From: Brachybacterium sp. UMB0905
Lineage (GTDB): Bacteria; Actinomycetota; Actinomycetes; Actinomycetales; Dermabacteraceae
Reading direction: 5' to 3'
Assembly (NCBI RefSeq): GCF_002871795.1
Contig: NZ_PNHL01000003.1
Location: forward strand, 85,392 to 149,391
Length of the DNA: 64,000 nt
Shown here: positions 51,244 through 61,019 of the stretch, piece by piece
Layout: each line of letters starts with the position of its first letter
How positions within the stretch are numbered: the first letter of the stretch is position 1
Made by a program: the position numbers and the translations under genes
The notes under the pieces: model-generated
Databases searched by the model: none
Told to the model about the DNA's origin: nothing
Seen by the model: only the letters and a program-made list of their open reading frames with translations

Positions 51244-52893
51244 TCAGCCCTCGACCGACACGGCCTCCTCGTCGGCCTTCTTATCGTGTCGGGTCTCCAC
51301 GTCGTCCATCTTGGACTGCACCCAGGGGGCGATCGCGAACATGCCCAGGGAGACGAGCAGCGTCACACCACCGAGGACCGCGTAGTACACACCGTCGGAG
51401 AAGCCGGACATGAGCTGGATGACCACGGAGGTGAGGCCCATGCCGACGGCCGGGGCGAGGTACCACAGCGTCATCGTCTGGGAGGCGAAGTGGCGCGGAG
51501 CGAGCTTGGTGGTGACCGACAGCCCCACCGGGTTCATAAGCAGCTCCGCGACGGTCTGCACGAAGAACACGGCGATGAGGAACCAGAACGGGGCCAGCGC
51601 CGCACCGCCCGGGAAAGCACTGAACCCGTAGCCCATCATGAGCGCCGAGATGCCGATGATCACCAGCGAGATCGCGAACTTCTGCGCCGTGGAGGGGAAG
51701 CGCCCCTGCCGCTTCAGGAACAGCCAGCCCAGGATCGGGGCGAGGATCAGCACGAACGTCGGGTTGAAGGACTGGTACGCCTCGGGGGTGAGGTCGAACA
51801 GACCCAGCACTGAGCGGTCCGTGTGCTCCAGGGCGAAGGTGGCCATCTTCCCGGCGGCCTGCTCGAAGATCAGCACGAACAGGACGTTGCCCACCCACAG
51901 CGGGGCGAAGGCGCCCAGGTGCACCCGCTCCTCGGGCGTCACCTTGGGACTCTTCACCATGGTCACGAAGTAGACGCCGGCGGTGCCGAGGGCGAACAGG
52001 AACAGCGCCCAGGCGATCGCACTGGTCAGCTCCCCCAGCAGCAGCTGGAACAGGACCACCAGCACCGTGGCGACCACGGCGATGAGCGCCGCCAGGCCCA
52101 GCAGCTTTTTCCCCTCCCCTGGCTTGAGGGGGTTCGGGACGGTGTAGGCGAAAGTGGAGAGCTTCTTGCGGCCGTACCAGAAGGAGATCAGGGCCAGCGC
52201 CATGCCGATCGCAGCGGCGATGAAGCCGATGTGGTACCCGAAGGCGTGGCGGAGCGCGCCGACGATGAACGGTGCGACGAGGGAGCCGACGTTCACCGAC
52301 ATGTAGAAGTACATGAAGCCGGTGTCGCGGCGCGGATCGTCCTGGTCATACAGCCCGCCGACCACGGTGGAGAGGTTCGGCTTGATGAAGCCGGTGCCCA
52401 CGGCGATGAGGATCAGGCCCGCCCAGGAGGTGGCGACCATCGGGATCGCGAGCACGACGTGGCCGGTCATGATGATGGAGCCGCCGACCAGGGTGGACAT
52501 CCACGGACCCAGGATGCGGTCGGCGAAGATGCCGCCGGGGATCGTCATGAGCAGCACGGCTGCGCCGTAGGCGGAGACGACCACCTGGCCAGCGGTGGTG
52601 CTGAGCCCCAGGCCGCCGTTGGCGACCGTGTCCACGAGGAAGTACAGCAGGATCGCGCGCATGCCGAACCAGCTGAAGCGCTCCCACATCTCCACCTGCA
52701 GCATCCACGGCAGACCCCCGGGATGGCCGATGAAGGACCTGTCCTCCGCCGACGGACCGTCACGCAGGGTGTCGGGGGCGAAGCGCATCCGCGGTTCGGT
52801 GACGCCATCGGGTCCGAGGGCGGTGGTGCCGGTGCCACCCGATCCCTGGCGAGAGGGCGGCTCTGTGGGCATCGGGGGTCGGGATTGGGTCAT
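51244..52893 (-). CDS. Proton-dependent oligopeptide transporter (POT/PTR family)
   Basis: A 549-residue major-facilitator protein that takes up di- and tripeptides with protons. The E-x-x-E-R motif (EMWERFSWFG) on helix 1 and the family signature FMYFYMSVNVGSLVAP are present. So is a helix with WFLIAVFFVQTVAELLMNPVGLS. About 60 polar residues precede the first helix, and the tail is acidic. It resembles DtpT-type proteins. It lies between rplA and the two-component genes and has its own terminator-like hairpin, so it is probably transcribed alone. A role in taking back peptides from the adjacent locus is possible but unproven. Confidence 0.93.
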   Translation of the reverse strand: MTQSRPPMPTEPPSRQGSGGTGTTALGPDGVTEPRMRFAPDTLRDGPSAEDRSFIGHPGGLPWMLQVEMWERFSWFGMRAILLYFLVDTVANGGLGLSTTAGQVVVSAYGAAVLLMTIPGGIFADRILGPWMSTLVGGSIIMTGHVVLAIPMVATSWAGLILIAVGTGFIKPNLSTVVGGLYDQDDPRRDTGFMYFYMSVNVGSLVAPFIVGALRHAFGYHIGFIAAAIGMALALISFWYGRKKLSTFAYTVPNPLKPGEGKKLLGLAALIAVVATVLVVLFQLLLGELTSAIAWALFLFALGTAGVYFVTMVKSPKVTPEERVHLGAFAPLWVGNVLFVLIFEQAAGKMATFALEHTDRSVLGLFDLTPEAYQSFNPTFVLILAPILGWLFLKRQGRFPSTAQKFAISLVIIGISALMMGYGFSAFPGGAALAPFWFLIAVFFVQTVAELLMNPVGLSVTTKLAPRHFASQTMTLWYLAPAVGMGLTSVVIQLMSGFSDGVYYAVLGGVTLLVSLGMFAIAPWVQSKMDDVETRHDKKADEEAVSVEG

Positions 52894-53102
52894 GGGGAGA
52901 TGGTCCTTCCAGGCACGTCTTCGCCCCCAGCGGTCCCTGTGCGTCCCCCGGAGGCGCGCGGAGCTTCTCTGCTCCGGCGCATACAGGGTCCCGGTTCCCG
53001 AGCGCGACTTCTACCCCAAAGGTCCCGAAACCACCATGATGACTCATATCCCGGACTTAACCGTTTTGTGCGCGGACGCATCGGTCTCCGATGCCACATA
53101 CG

Positions 53103-53141
53103 ACGGCGCCCCGCCCACCGCTGGGGTGGACGGGGCGCCGT
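53103..53141 (-). terminator. Terminator-like hairpin after rplKA
   Basis: Arms 53103-53119 and 53125-53141 pair over 17 bp with one mismatch. It begins 19 bp beyond the rplA stop and closes the rplKA message, which in most bacteria continues toward rplJL. Confidence 0.8.
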
Positions 53142-53159
53142 GAGAGGAACCGAGGAGTC

Positions 53160-53879
53160 TCAGGACTCGTCGGTGTCCTCCAGGAGGTTGCGGGTGCGGT
53201 TCACATCGACCGGGATGCCCGGGCCCATCGTCGTGGACACGGTGATCTTGGTGATGTAGCGGCCCTTCGAGGATGCCGGCTTCAGGCGCAGGATCTCATC
53301 CAGCGCCGCGACGTAGTTCTCCACCAGCTGCTGATCGGTGAAGGACACCTTGCCCACGATGTAGTGGAGGTTCGCCGCGCGATCGGTGCGGAACTCGATC
53401 TTGCCGCCCTTGATGTCGGACACGGCCTTGGCGGTGTCCATGGTGACGGTGCCGGTCTTGGGGTTCGGCATGAGGCCGCGGGGGCCCAGCACACGACCCA
53501 GCTTGCCGACCTTGCCCATGAGGTTCGGGGTGGCCACGGCCGCGTCGAAGTCGGTCCAGCCACCGGCGACCTTCTCGATCAGCTCGTCGTCGCCCACCTC
53601 ATCGGCGCCCGCCTCCCGGGCGGCCTCGGCCTGCGGACCAGTCGCGAACACGATCACGCGGGACGTCTTGCCGGTGCCGTTGGGCAGGTTGACGGTGCCG
53701 CGCACCATCTGATCCGCCTTGCGGGGATCCACGCCCAGGCGCATCGAGACCTCGACGGAGGCATCGAACTTCGCGGGGTTGGACTTCTGGGCCAGACGCA
53801 GCGCGTCCAGCGGGGAGTAGGTGCGGCCCTCTTCGATCAGGGCAGCGCCGTTCTTGTACGCCTTGCTACGGAATGCCAT
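53160..53879 (-). CDS. rplA: 50S ribosomal protein L1
   Basis: The 239-residue L1 stalk protein that binds the E-site region of 23S rRNA and, in many bacteria, represses rplKA. It starts [18 protein letters not shown]. Conserved blocks are [22 protein letters not shown] and [20 protein letters not shown]. The C-terminal end (LLEDTDES) is acidic. It follows rplK by five bases. Confidence 0.97.
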   Translation of the reverse strand: MAFRSKAYKNGAALIEEGRTYSPLDALRLAQKSNPAKFDASVEVSMRLGVDPRKADQMVRGTVNLPNGTGKTSRVIVFATGPQAEAAREAGADEVGDDELIEKVAGGWTDFDAAVATPNLMGKVGKLGRVLGPRGLMPNPKTGTVTMDTAKAVSDIKGGKIEFRTDRAANLHYIVGKVSFTDQQLVENYVAALDEILRLKPASSKGRYITKITVSTTMGPGIPVDVNRTRNLLEDTDES

Positions 53880-53884
53880 CTGTC

Positions 53885-54316
53885 TCAGCCCTCCACCGTG
53901 ATGCCCATGGAACGAGCGGTGCCCTCGACGATCTTCGCCGCGGCCTCGATGTCGTTCGCGTTCAGATCAGGCATCTTGGTCTCCGCGATCTCGCGGGCCT
54001 GCGCCTGGGTGATCTTGCCGACCTTGTCGGTGTGCGGGGTCGAGGAGCCCTTCTGCAGGCCAGCGGCCTTCTTGATGAGCTCCGCCGCCGGCGGGGTCTT
54101 GGTGATGAAGGTGAACGAGCGATCCTCGTACACGGTGATCTCGACCGGCACGATGTTGCCGCGCATATCCGCGGTGCGATCGTTGTAGGCCTTGACGAAC
54201 TCCATCATGTTCACGCCGGCCGCGCCGAGCGCAGGGCCGACGGGCGGCGCAGGCGTGGCCTGGCCGGCCTGGATCTGGAGCTTGATGACGCTCGCGATCT
54301 TCTTCTTGGGAGCCAT
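53885..54316 (-). CDS. rplK: 50S ribosomal protein L11
   Basis: A 143-residue protein of the GTPase-associated centre. The N-terminal [24 protein letters not shown] block binds release factors and is the thiopeptide contact region, and it looks wild type. The C-terminal RNA-binding domain ends [10 protein letters not shown]. The start [16 protein letters not shown] is standard. A 226-bp gap with a perfect palindrome separates it from nusG. Confidence 0.97.
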   Translation of the reverse strand: MAPKKKIASVIKLQIQAGQATPAPPVGPALGAAGVNMMEFVKAYNDRTADMRGNIVPVEITVYEDRSFTFITKTPPAAELIKKAAGLQKGSSTPHTDKVGKITQAQAREIAETKMPDLNANDIEAAAKIVEGTARSMGITVEG

Positions 54317-54445
54317 TGCTCTTCCTTACTGTGGTGTGGTTCGGGCGGAGCTCATCAGGCGCTCCTCCCACGGCTGGACGGTCCCGCGCAGCGCGCGGCA
54401 CAGTCCGAGGTTCGACGTTACCTGCACATCGGGGCGGCGTCGAGG

Positions 54446-54463
54446 GAGATCACGCGTGATCTC
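54446..54463. promoter_or_regulatory. Perfect 18-bp palindrome between nusG and rplK
   Basis: GAGATCACGCGTGATCTC is fully self-complementary. A second compact inverted repeat (GCGCGGCGG with CCGCCGCGC, 54473-54492) lies 10 bp away. They may shape the rplK leader, where L1 autoregulation acts in other bacteria, or form a protein-binding site. The sequence alone does not decide. Confidence 0.45.
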
Positions 54464-54542
54464 GGCCCTACCGCGCGGCGGGTCCGCCGCGCACCGCCCG
54501 AAACCCGGGATGGATCCGGCCGACGGGGCCGGGTCCGGCGGG

Positions 54543-55421
54543 TCAGATCTTGGCGACCTGGTCGAAGGCGAGCTCGACCGGGGTCTCGCGCCCGAAGATG
54601 GAGACCAGCACCTGCAGCTTGCGCGCCTCGGTGTGGATCTCCGCGATGGTCGCGGGCATGGTCTCGAAGGGACCGTCCATGACGGTGACGGACTCGCCGA
54701 CCTGGAAATCGGGCATCTTCTGCGCGGCCGCGGGCTTGCTCGCAGAGCCGCCGGAGGAACGCTTCTTCTCCGGCAGGCCCACGGAGGGGGCCAGCAGGGA
54801 GTAGATCTCATCGAAGGTCAGCGGCGTCGGATCGGTCGCGTTGCCGACGAACCCGGTCACGCCCGGGGTGTCGCGCACGACGCGCCAGGACTCGGTGGTC
54901 AGGTCCATGCGCACCAGCACGTAGCCGGGCACGCGGACCCGTCGGACCATCTTCTTCTGGCCGTTCTTGACCTCGGTCGCGTCCTCCATCGGGACCTGGA
55001 CCTCGAAGATGTACTCCTCCATGTCCTGGGTCTCGATGCGCGTGGCCAGCTGGGTCTTCACGCGGTTCTCGTGCCCGGAGTAGGAGTGGATGACGTACCA
55101 GTCGCCGGGGGCGGAGCGCAGGCGCATGCGCAGCTCGGCGAGGGGATCCTCCTCCGGCTCCTCCTCGGCGGCGGGCACCGCAGACGCCTCAGCGGAATCA
55201 GCCGCGTCGGCGGACTCAGGAGCGTCGGTGCCATCGGCGGTCTCGTTGTCGCCCGGGGTCTCCGGCTCCGCGACCTCCGCCTGCTCCTCGACCTCGACGG
55301 TCTCCGGGGCGGGCTCGGGGGCAGCGGACTGCTCGGCCTCGGCCTGCGGGGAGGAGGAGAAGCTCAGGGAATCATCGACGTCCTGGTAGGACTCCTCGGG
55401 GGTGGAGCTCGTATCGCTCAT
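54543..55421 (-). CDS. nusG: Transcription termination/antitermination protein NusG
   Basis: A 292-residue protein. The first 100 or so residues form an acidic Ala/Glu/Pro-rich extension typical of actinobacterial NusG. The NGN domain follows ([18 protein letters not shown], then [11 protein letters not shown]), and the KOW domain is at the end ([24 protein letters not shown]). It binds RNA polymerase and couples it to Rho or to S10 on the ribosome. It lies 66 bp after secE, as usual. Confidence 0.97.
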   Translation of the reverse strand: MSDTSSTPEESYQDVDDSLSFSSSPQAEAEQSAAPEPAPETVEVEEQAEVAEPETPGDNETADGTDAPESADAADSAEASAVPAAEEEPEEDPLAELRMRLRSAPGDWYVIHSYSGHENRVKTQLATRIETQDMEEYIFEVQVPMEDATEVKNGQKKMVRRVRVPGYVLVRMDLTTESWRVVRDTPGVTGFVGNATDPTPLTFDEIYSLLAPSVGLPEKKRSSGGSASKPAAAQKMPDFQVGESVTVMDGPFETMPATIAEIHTEARKLQVLVSIFGRETPVELAFDQVAKI

Positions 55422-55487
55422 CGGGGCGGAACCTGCCTTCCTGGCGGCGGTGGTCTGGTGTCGTGGAGGGACGCGGTGCGGCGGGCG

Positions 55488-55745
55488 TCAGGATGCCGTG
55501 AAGGCGATCTGCGAGAGCCAGCCGAAGGCCGAGTCCAGGCCGAAGATCAGAAGGATCATGAAGGTGACGAACAGCAGCACCGTGAACGAGTAGGTCACGA
55601 GTTCCTTGCGGGTGGGGACGACGACCTTGCGCAGCTCGGCGATGACCTGGCGGATGAACAGCCCGATCGCCAGGAACGGGTTCGAGGACCCGGAGCCCGG
55701 GGCGTCGCCGGTGGGCGTCGCCTGGGTGTTCTGGCTGGAAGTCAC
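55488..55745 (-). CDS. secE: Preprotein translocase subunit SecE
   Basis: An 85-residue single-span subunit of SecYEG. The conserved amphipathic segment ([20 protein letters not shown]) precedes the transmembrane helix ([19 protein letters not shown]). I chose the GTG at 55743-55745 ([13 protein letters not shown]); the frame continues upstream into the tRNA region, which is not coding. The Shine-Dalgarno is weak. Confidence 0.94.
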   Translation of the reverse strand: MTSSQNTQATPTGDAPGSGSSNPFLAIGLFIRQVIAELRKVVVPTRKELVTYSFTVLLFVTFMILLIFGLDSAFGWLSQIAFTAS

Positions 55746-55817
55746 AGGTGCGGTTTCCGATCTGGTCGTGATCTCGTGGTGCGGCCTCGTCCCGGCCGGA
55801 TCAGCCGACCGGTTCGG

Positions 55818-55890
55818 CAGGGCAGACAGGACTCGAACCTGCAACCTGCGGTTTTGGAGACCGCTGCGCTACCAATTGCGCCACTGCCCT
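55818..55890 (-). tRNA. tRNA-Trp (CCA)
   Basis: A 73-nt cloverleaf. The acceptor arms AGGGCAG and CTGCCCT pair over seven bases. The anticodon loop is CTCCAAA with anticodon CCA, and the T-arm holds GGTTCGAGTCC. The discriminator is G, as expected for tRNA-Trp, and the CCA end is not encoded. A tRNA-Trp directly before secE is a common actinobacterial arrangement. Confidence 0.97.
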
Positions 55891-56040
55891 TCACGGAGGA
55901 ACCCGTGAGACCTCAGGTCCGTGCCGATCGGGTGGATCAGGGCGCGGGCCGTTCGGGCCAGCGAACAGCATACAAGCCCCGGGGCGGCCGTGCGAATCGG
56001 TCGGCAGCAGATCACATCTCTCATCCCCCGGCGCTCAGCC

Positions 56041-56130
56041 CGCCAGGAGCGGCGCGCGGGGGCTCAGCCCCGCCGGGACCGGCGTATGGGGGCTCGGGTC
56101 TTCCCGGGAGCGGCGCGGGGGCTCGCGGGC
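56041..56130. repeat. Three imperfect direct repeats of about 30 bp
   Basis: Units begin near 56041, 56071 and 56104, each with a core like GGGAGCGGCGCGGGGGCTC. They lie in the 350-bp gap between tRNA-Trp and the aminotransferase gene, directly before a long-stem hairpin. No ORF is supported in 55891-56240. Confidence 0.55.
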
Positions 56131-56137
56131 AGCGGCA

Positions 56138-56188
56138 CCGTCCCATCGGCCGCCCCAGACTGCGGCGCCGGTCCGGCCGATGGGACGG
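56138..56188 (+). other. Large inverted repeat upstream of the aminotransferase
   Basis: Arms 56138-56152 (CCGTCCCATCGGCCG) and 56174-56188 pair perfectly over 15 bp, and a 21-base loop contains its own short stem. It ends 52 bp before the GTG start. Nothing upstream on the plus strand needs a terminator, so it may be a leader hairpin, an operator, or a terminator for upstream noise. Confidence 0.5.
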
Positions 56189-56240
56189 CGCGGCCGCGCA
56201 CCTGCTGGCACCGCGCCGCCGGTTTTGCGAGGATTGGCAG

Positions 56241-57521
56241 GTGAGCACCGACGACGCATGCACCACCGACCACTTCGACGCCTCGGCCCCGCAGCCCGCC
56301 GCCTCTCCCGCGGACGCGCCCTCTGCCGAGCGTCGGATCTCCGCGCGGATCAGCGCGATCCAGCCCTCTGCCACCCTCGCCGTGGACTCCACTGCGAAGG
56401 CGCTCAAGGCCGCGGGCCGTCCCGTGATCGGCTTCGGCGCCGGGGAGCCGGACTTCCCCACCCCCGAGCACATCGTCGAGGCCGCGGTCGCCGCGGCGCG
56501 GGACCCGAAGAACCACCGCTACTCCCCCACCGCGGGCCTGCCGGAGCTTCGCGAGGCCCTGGCCGAGCACGTCGGCTCCACCAGCGGCCTGCCCATCGAG
56601 CCGGCGCAGGTGCTCGTCACCAACGGCGGCAAGCAGGCGGTGTTCCAGGCCTTCGCGACGCTGCTGGATCCCGGGGATGAGGTGCTGCTGCCGGCCCCGT
56701 ACTGGACCACCTATCCGGAGGCGATCCGCCAGACCGGCGCGGTGGAGGTCCCGGTGCTGGCCGGCGCCGAACAGGGGTATGTGCCCACCGTCGAGCAGCT
56801 CGAGGCCGCACGCACCGAGCGCAGCCGGATGCTCGTGCTGTGCTCCCCGTCGAACCCCACCGGCGCGGTGCTCACCCCCGAGCAGGTCACCGCGATCGGC
56901 AGCTGGGCACTCGAGCACGGGCTGTGGGTCGTCACCGATGAGATCTACCAGGCCCTCACCTACGGGGACATGCCCTTCACCTCCGTGCTGCGGGCCGTGC
57001 CCGAACTCGTCGAGCGCACCGTGATCCTGGGCGGGGTGGCGAAGTCCTTCGCGATGACCGGGTGGCGCGTGGGCTGGATGGTCGGCCCGACCGACGTCAT
57101 CAAGGCGGCCACGAACCTGCAGTCCCACCTCACCTCGAACGTCAACAACATCGCCCAGCGCGCGGCCCTTGCCGCCCTCACCGGGCCGACGGAGCCCGTG
57201 GAGGCGATGCGGGAGGCCTTCGATCGGCGTCGCCGCCTGATCCTCGACAAGCTCGCGCAGGTGCCGGGCTTCTCGGTGCCCACCCCGAGCGGGGCGTTCT
57301 ACGCCTTCCCGGATGTCTCCGCGGTGCTGGGCCGCGAGATCCGGGGCCGCCGCGTGGACAGCTCGAGCGAGCTGGCCACCGTGATCCTCGAGGAGGCGGA
57401 GGTCGCCGCCGTGCCGGGCGAGGCCTTCGGCGCCCCCGGGCATCTGCGGTTCTCCTACGCGCTCGGCGATGACGAGCTGATCGAGGGCATCGACCGGGTC
57501 ATCGCCCTGCTGAGCGAGTGA
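56241..57521 (+). CDS. Pyridoxal-phosphate aminotransferase, aspartate type
   Basis: A 426-residue class I aminotransferase that probably converts aspartate and 2-oxoglutarate to oxaloacetate and glutamate. The PLP lysine is K268 ([15 protein letters not shown]). Other visible parts are [21 protein letters not shown] and [10 protein letters not shown]. The start is GTG at 56241-56243 with GAGG eight bases upstream, giving a polar tail of about 30 residues. A much longer open frame upstream runs through the tRNA and is spurious. Other substrates (prephenate, alanine) cannot be excluded. It overlaps the next gene by four bases. Confidence 0.9.
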   Translation: MSTDDACTTDHFDASAPQPAASPADAPSAERRISARISAIQPSATLAVDSTAKALKAAGRPVIGFGAGEPDFPTPEHIVEAAVAAARDPKNHRYSPTAGLPELREALAEHVGSTSGLPIEPAQVLVTNGGKQAVFQAFATLLDPGDEVLLPAPYWTTYPEAIRQTGAVEVPVLAGAEQGYVPTVEQLEAARTERSRMLVLCSPSNPTGAVLTPEQVTAIGSWALEHGLWVVTDEIYQALTYGDMPFTSVLRAVPELVERTVILGGVAKSFAMTGWRVGWMVGPTDVIKAATNLQSHLTSNVNNIAQRAALAALTGPTEPVEAMREAFDRRRRLILDKLAQVPGFSVPTPSGAFYAFPDVSAVLGREIRGRRVDSSSELATVILEEAEVAAVPGEAFGAPGHLRFSYALGDDELIEGIDRVIALLSE

Positions 57522-58582
57522 GCACCCCGGCAGGTCCGGGCCGGGACCTCGCAGCGCTGCCGAAGGCACATCTGCACCTGCACTTCACCGGCTCGATGCG
57601 GCAGAGCACCCTCGAGGAGCTCGCGCGCGAGCGCGGGATCCGCCTGCCGCGCGGCCTCACCGACGGCACGGCCCTGCAGGTGGAGGCCACTCGGCGCGGC
57701 TGGTTCCGCTTCCAGCGGCTGTATGACGCGGCGCGCGCCGTCGTGGATTCCGAGTCCGCGATGCGGCGGATCCTGCATGAGGCCGCGCAGGATGATGGGG
57801 CCGAGGGCTCCGGGCGGCTCGAGCTGCAGGTCGACCCCACCAGCTATGCGCCGTTCGTCGGCGGGCTGACCCCGGCGATCGAGATCCTGCTGGATCAGGC
57901 GGAGATCTCCGAGCGGGAGACCGGGGTGAGCATCGGCCTGGTGATCGCTGCCAGCCGCACCCGGCATCCGCTGGATGCCCGCACCCTCGCCCGGCTCGCG
58001 GCGCGCCATACCGGTCGGGTGATCGGGTTCGGGCTGTCCAACGACGAGCGGCGCGGCGTCACCGCGGAGTTCGGCCCCGCCTTCCGCATCGCCAAGGATG
58101 CCGGGTTGCTGTCGGTCCCCCATGGTGGGGAGCTGCTGGGGCCCCGCCACGTGCGCGAGGTCGTGGACTCCCTGCAGCCGGACCGGCTGGGCCACGGGGT
58201 GCGCTCCGCGGAGGACCCGGCGCTGCTGGAGCGCGTGGTCGAGGCGGGGATCGGCCTGGAGGTGTGCCCGGCCTCCAATGCCTCCCTCGGCGTGGTCGAG
58301 GAGGCGCACCACGTACCGGTGCGCGCCCTCGTGCAGGCCGGGGCGCAGGTGGCGCTCGGGGCCGATGATCCGCTGCTGTTCGACTCGCGCCTGTTGGATC
58401 AGTACGCGATCGCCCGCAGGATGGGCTTCTCCGATGCGGAGCTCGCGCAGCTGGCGGCCGCGTCGATCCGCATCTCCGCCGCGCCAACGGAGGTCAAGGA
58501 GCGCCTGCTCAACGGGGTGCGGGAGTGGCTGGAGGGGCCGACGGACACTGCAGGCCCGGCCCCCGCCTCTCAGCGGTCCTGA
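57518..58582 (+). CDS. add: Adenosine deaminase
   Basis: A 354-residue zinc hydrolase that turns adenosine into inosine in purine salvage. Zinc ligands are H20 and H22 (HLHFTGS), H202 with catalytic E205 (HGGE), and the D283-D284 pair (GADDPLLF); H226 is in LGHGVR. The start is GTG overlapping the aminotransferase stop (GTGA), so the two are coupled. The stop overlaps the convergent galactokinase stop by 13 bp. An adenine or modified-nucleoside deaminase is the alternative. Confidence 0.92.
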   Translation: MSTPAGPGRDLAALPKAHLHLHFTGSMRQSTLEELARERGIRLPRGLTDGTALQVEATRRGWFRFQRLYDAARAVVDSESAMRRILHEAAQDDGAEGSGRLELQVDPTSYAPFVGGLTPAIEILLDQAEISERETGVSIGLVIAASRTRHPLDARTLARLAARHTGRVIGFGLSNDERRGVTAEFGPAFRIAKDAGLLSVPHGGELLGPRHVREVVDSLQPDRLGHGVRSAEDPALLERVVEAGIGLEVCPASNASLGVVEEAHHVPVRALVQAGAQVALGADDPLLFDSRLLDQYAIARRMGFSDAELAQLAAASIRISAAPTEVKERLLNGVREWLEGPTDTAGPAPASQRS

Positions 58583-59826
58583 CCGGCACCCTCTGAGGGC
58601 AGGGCCAGGAAGAACTCCGGCGCGTCGAGGCCCTTCTCAGCGAAGGCCGCGGCGATCGCCTGCGCGATGCTCTGCGCCTGATCAGCCTCCACCAGCGCGA
58701 TCGTGGAACCGCCGAAACCGCCGCCGGTCATCCGGGCGCCATGGGCCCCGGCTGCCCGGGCCGCATCCACTGCGGTATCGAGCGCCTCGACCGTCACCTC
58801 GTAGTCATCGCGCAGCGAGTCATGGGAGGCGTTCAGCAGGGCGCCGAGCTCCGCGACATGCTCACGCACGGTGCCGGATTCGAGCAGCGCATCGAATGCC
58901 TTGACCCGCTGGATCTCCGTGATGACATGGTGGGCGCGGCGGCGCACAGTCTCGTCGGCGATGGCCGCCAGGCGCTCCTGCAGCTCCTGGTCCCCCTCAA
59001 CCTCGATATCCCGCAGGGTCTGAACGCCCAGCTCCTGGGCGGCGCGCTCGGAATCGGCGCGGCGAGCCGTGTACTCGCCATCCACATGGGAGTGCTCGGC
59101 GCGGGTGTCGGTGATCAGCAGGGCGAGGTCCTGGGAGGCGAGATCCCACGGCACCAGGCGGGTGGAGAAGTCACGGCAGTCCAAGAACAGGGCGTGCCCG
59201 GAACGGGAGAGCACCGACGCGGACTGATCCAGGCCCCCGGTCGAGGCACCGGCGAAGTCGGTCTCCGCGGTGATCGCGGCCTGCACGCGCTGCAGCGGGG
59301 TGGTGCCCAGCGTCAGCAGCGACTCGATCGCCTCCGCGGCCGCGCATTCGAGCGCCGCCGAACTGGACAGCCCCGCCCCGAGCGGCACCTGCCCGTTGAT
59401 CATGATGTCCATCCCCCGGGTGGTGGCACCGGAGATATGGGAGCGCAGCGCCCACAGCACCCCGGCCACGTAGGCGGGCCAGCCGGTGATCGCGCCGGGT
59501 TCGAGCTCGGTCGCGTCGATCTCCAGGATCTGGTCCTCCTGGGCGGAGCGCAGGCGCAGCAGGTTCGTGGGGGTGCGGGCGGCGGCCGCGAAGCAGCGGT
59601 GCGAGATCGCCATCGGCAGGCACAGCCCGTCCTGATAGTCCACGTGCTCACCGATGATGTTGACCCGCCCCGGGGCGGACCACACCCCATCGGGCTCATA
59701 GCCGAAGGCCTCCACGAACATGGCGTGCACGCGCTCGGCGGCCTCCGTGCGCTCGGGGGCGGCGGACAGCGCCACAGTGTTCTCCGCGGTGGCGGGGGCG
59801 CTGGTCGCAGGGGTCTGAGAGGTCAC
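58570..59826 (-). CDS. galK: Galactokinase
   Basis: A 418-residue GHMP kinase that phosphorylates galactose at C1 (Leloir pathway). The signature GRVNIIGEHVDY lies at residues 53-64, the ATP loop PLGAGLSSSAALE at 148-160 and the C-terminal GGGFGGSTIALV near 375. I chose the GTG at 59824-59826 with AAAGGA upstream; an earlier start at 59844 overlaps that site. No galT or galE is adjacent. Confidence 0.95.
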   Translation of the reverse strand: MTSQTPATSAPATAENTVALSAAPERTEAAERVHAMFVEAFGYEPDGVWSAPGRVNIIGEHVDYQDGLCLPMAISHRCFAAAARTPTNLLRLRSAQEDQILEIDATELEPGAITGWPAYVAGVLWALRSHISGATTRGMDIMINGQVPLGAGLSSSAALECAAAEAIESLLTLGTTPLQRVQAAITAETDFAGASTGGLDQSASVLSRSGHALFLDCRDFSTRLVPWDLASQDLALLITDTRAEHSHVDGEYTARRADSERAAQELGVQTLRDIEVEGDQELQERLAAIADETVRRRAHHVITEIQRVKAFDALLESGTVREHVAELGALLNASHDSLRDDYEVTVEALDTAVDAARAAGAHGARMTGGGFGGSTIALVEADQAQSIAQAIAAAFAEKGLDAPEFFLALPSEGAGQDR

Positions 59827-59887
59827 GGGGATTCCTTTCACCACGGTCAGGGATATAGGGCGTGCTGAGCGCCGGGTGAGGCCAGCG

Positions 59888-59893
59888 ATTCTA
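59888..59893 (-). promoter_or_regulatory. Candidate -10 of galK
   Basis: The minus strand reads TAGAAT, close to consensus, about 60 bp before the galK start. No good -35 is found 17-18 bp upstream, so an activator may be needed or the match may be chance. Confidence 0.4.
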
Positions 59894-59930
59894 GGCCACC
59901 ACGGCCGAAAGCCCCGAGACCATCCCTCCC

Positions 59931-61019
59931 TCAGGGGCGCACGGTGAGACAGGCCACCGATGGCAGCGGGATCGGCTCCCCGGCCACCTCGAGCGTGCCC
60001 TCGCTGCGGCGCAGCACGTCGATGCGATCCGCCTCCTGCGCCGCGACGAGCACCAGGTCACCGATCTGCGTGAAGTGCCGCGGGTGCTCCCCCACCGGGG
60101 TCTCGGCGACCAGGCTGGGGCGCATCCCGGCCAGGGACAGCAGCGAGAGGGAGTCCGGTCCGCGGTTGGCGACGAGCAGATGCGATTCATCGGCCGTGAG
60201 CTCAATGTGGCTGAGGGCGTTGGGACCCTCCGCGCTGCTGGCCGGAACGACGGACCGCACGCCCCAGCGGTGGCGAGAGACGGGCAGGCTCGTTGTGCCC
60301 CGCTGCTGGCCGTCGTCCTCGCGGTGGGCGGTCACGATGGCGCCGGAGAGCTCCCCGGCGATGTGCAGCTGCTGGGATTCGTGATCGGCGGCGAGGTGGC
60401 GCGGCCCGGTGCCTCGGCCCACCACGATCTCCCCGGCCAGGTCCATGCCGCCGCCGGGGGCCCGGCGGTACAGCATCACGGTGTCCAGGCCCAGGTCCGG
60501 CACGGCGATCACGTCGGTCCCCGGCAGCACCACGGCCTGGTGCGGGTGGGGATCCATGTCCGCGCCGCGATCCCGGCCTTCGCGGTGGTCATCGAGGTCG
60601 ATCTGCGCGGTGGGGACCCCGTCGGCGTCCAGGGCGATCGTGGCGACGGAGCCGGAGCCGTACTGGGCGATGACGAGGGTGCGGCCACCGGGCCCACCGG
60701 GCCCGTAGGCGAGGTGGCAGCCGCCGGAGCCGTCGATCGGCAGATCCGCAATCACCTTTGCGGCGGTGCCGTCCGGGCTGACGCGCAGGGTCACCACGCG
60801 GGTGGGTTCGGTCTCCAGCACGGCGTGCAGCAGGGTTCCGTCGGGGCTCCACAGCAGGAACGAGGGGTTCGGCAGATCCACGGTGGCGAGGGTCTGCGCG
60901 GTCACGGCGGGGCCGTCGCCGGCGGGGCGGATCTCCAGGCGCAGCAGCGCGATGCCGGGGCCGCGGCCGCGGTCGCTCGTGGAGTAGCCGCCGGTGGCGA
61001 GCAGGGCGGTGGTGGTCAT
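59931..61019 (-). CDS. Beta-propeller lactonase family protein
   Basis: A 362-residue protein of the seven-bladed lactonase family that includes 6-phosphogluconolactonase Pgl/YkgB. Family blocks are NPSFLLWSPDGTLLHAVLE, DMDPHPHQAVVLPG, VPDLGLDTVMLYR, GPRHLA and EHPRHF, with conserved histidines. It has no signal peptide and is probably cytosolic. The exact substrate is not certain. Its ATG overlaps the stop of the upstream exporter gene by four bases. The stop is 105 bp from the galK start. Confidence 0.85.
   Translation of the reverse strand: MTTTALLATGGYSTSDRGRGPGIALLRLEIRPAGDGPAVTAQTLATVDLPNPSFLLWSPDGTLLHAVLETEPTRVVTLRVSPDGTAAKVIADLPIDGSGGCHLAYGPGGPGGRTLVIAQYGSGSVATIALDADGVPTAQIDLDDHREGRDRGADMDPHPHQAVVLPGTDVIAVPDLGLDTVMLYRRAPGGGMDLAGEIVVGRGTGPRHLAADHESQQLHIAGELSGAIVTAHREDDGQQRGTTSLPVSRHRWGVRSVVPASSAEGPNALSHIELTADESHLLVANRGPDSLSLLSLAGMRPSLVAETPVGEHPRHFTQIGDLVLVAAQEADRIDVLRRSEGTLEVAGEPIPLPSVACLTVRP

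Noticed and set aside
54192..56240. Plus-strand upstream extension of the aminotransferase frame across nusG, secE and the tRNA
   Set aside because: It is a high-GC shadow opposite three real genes. The GTG at 56241 has a Shine-Dalgarno and matches the family length.
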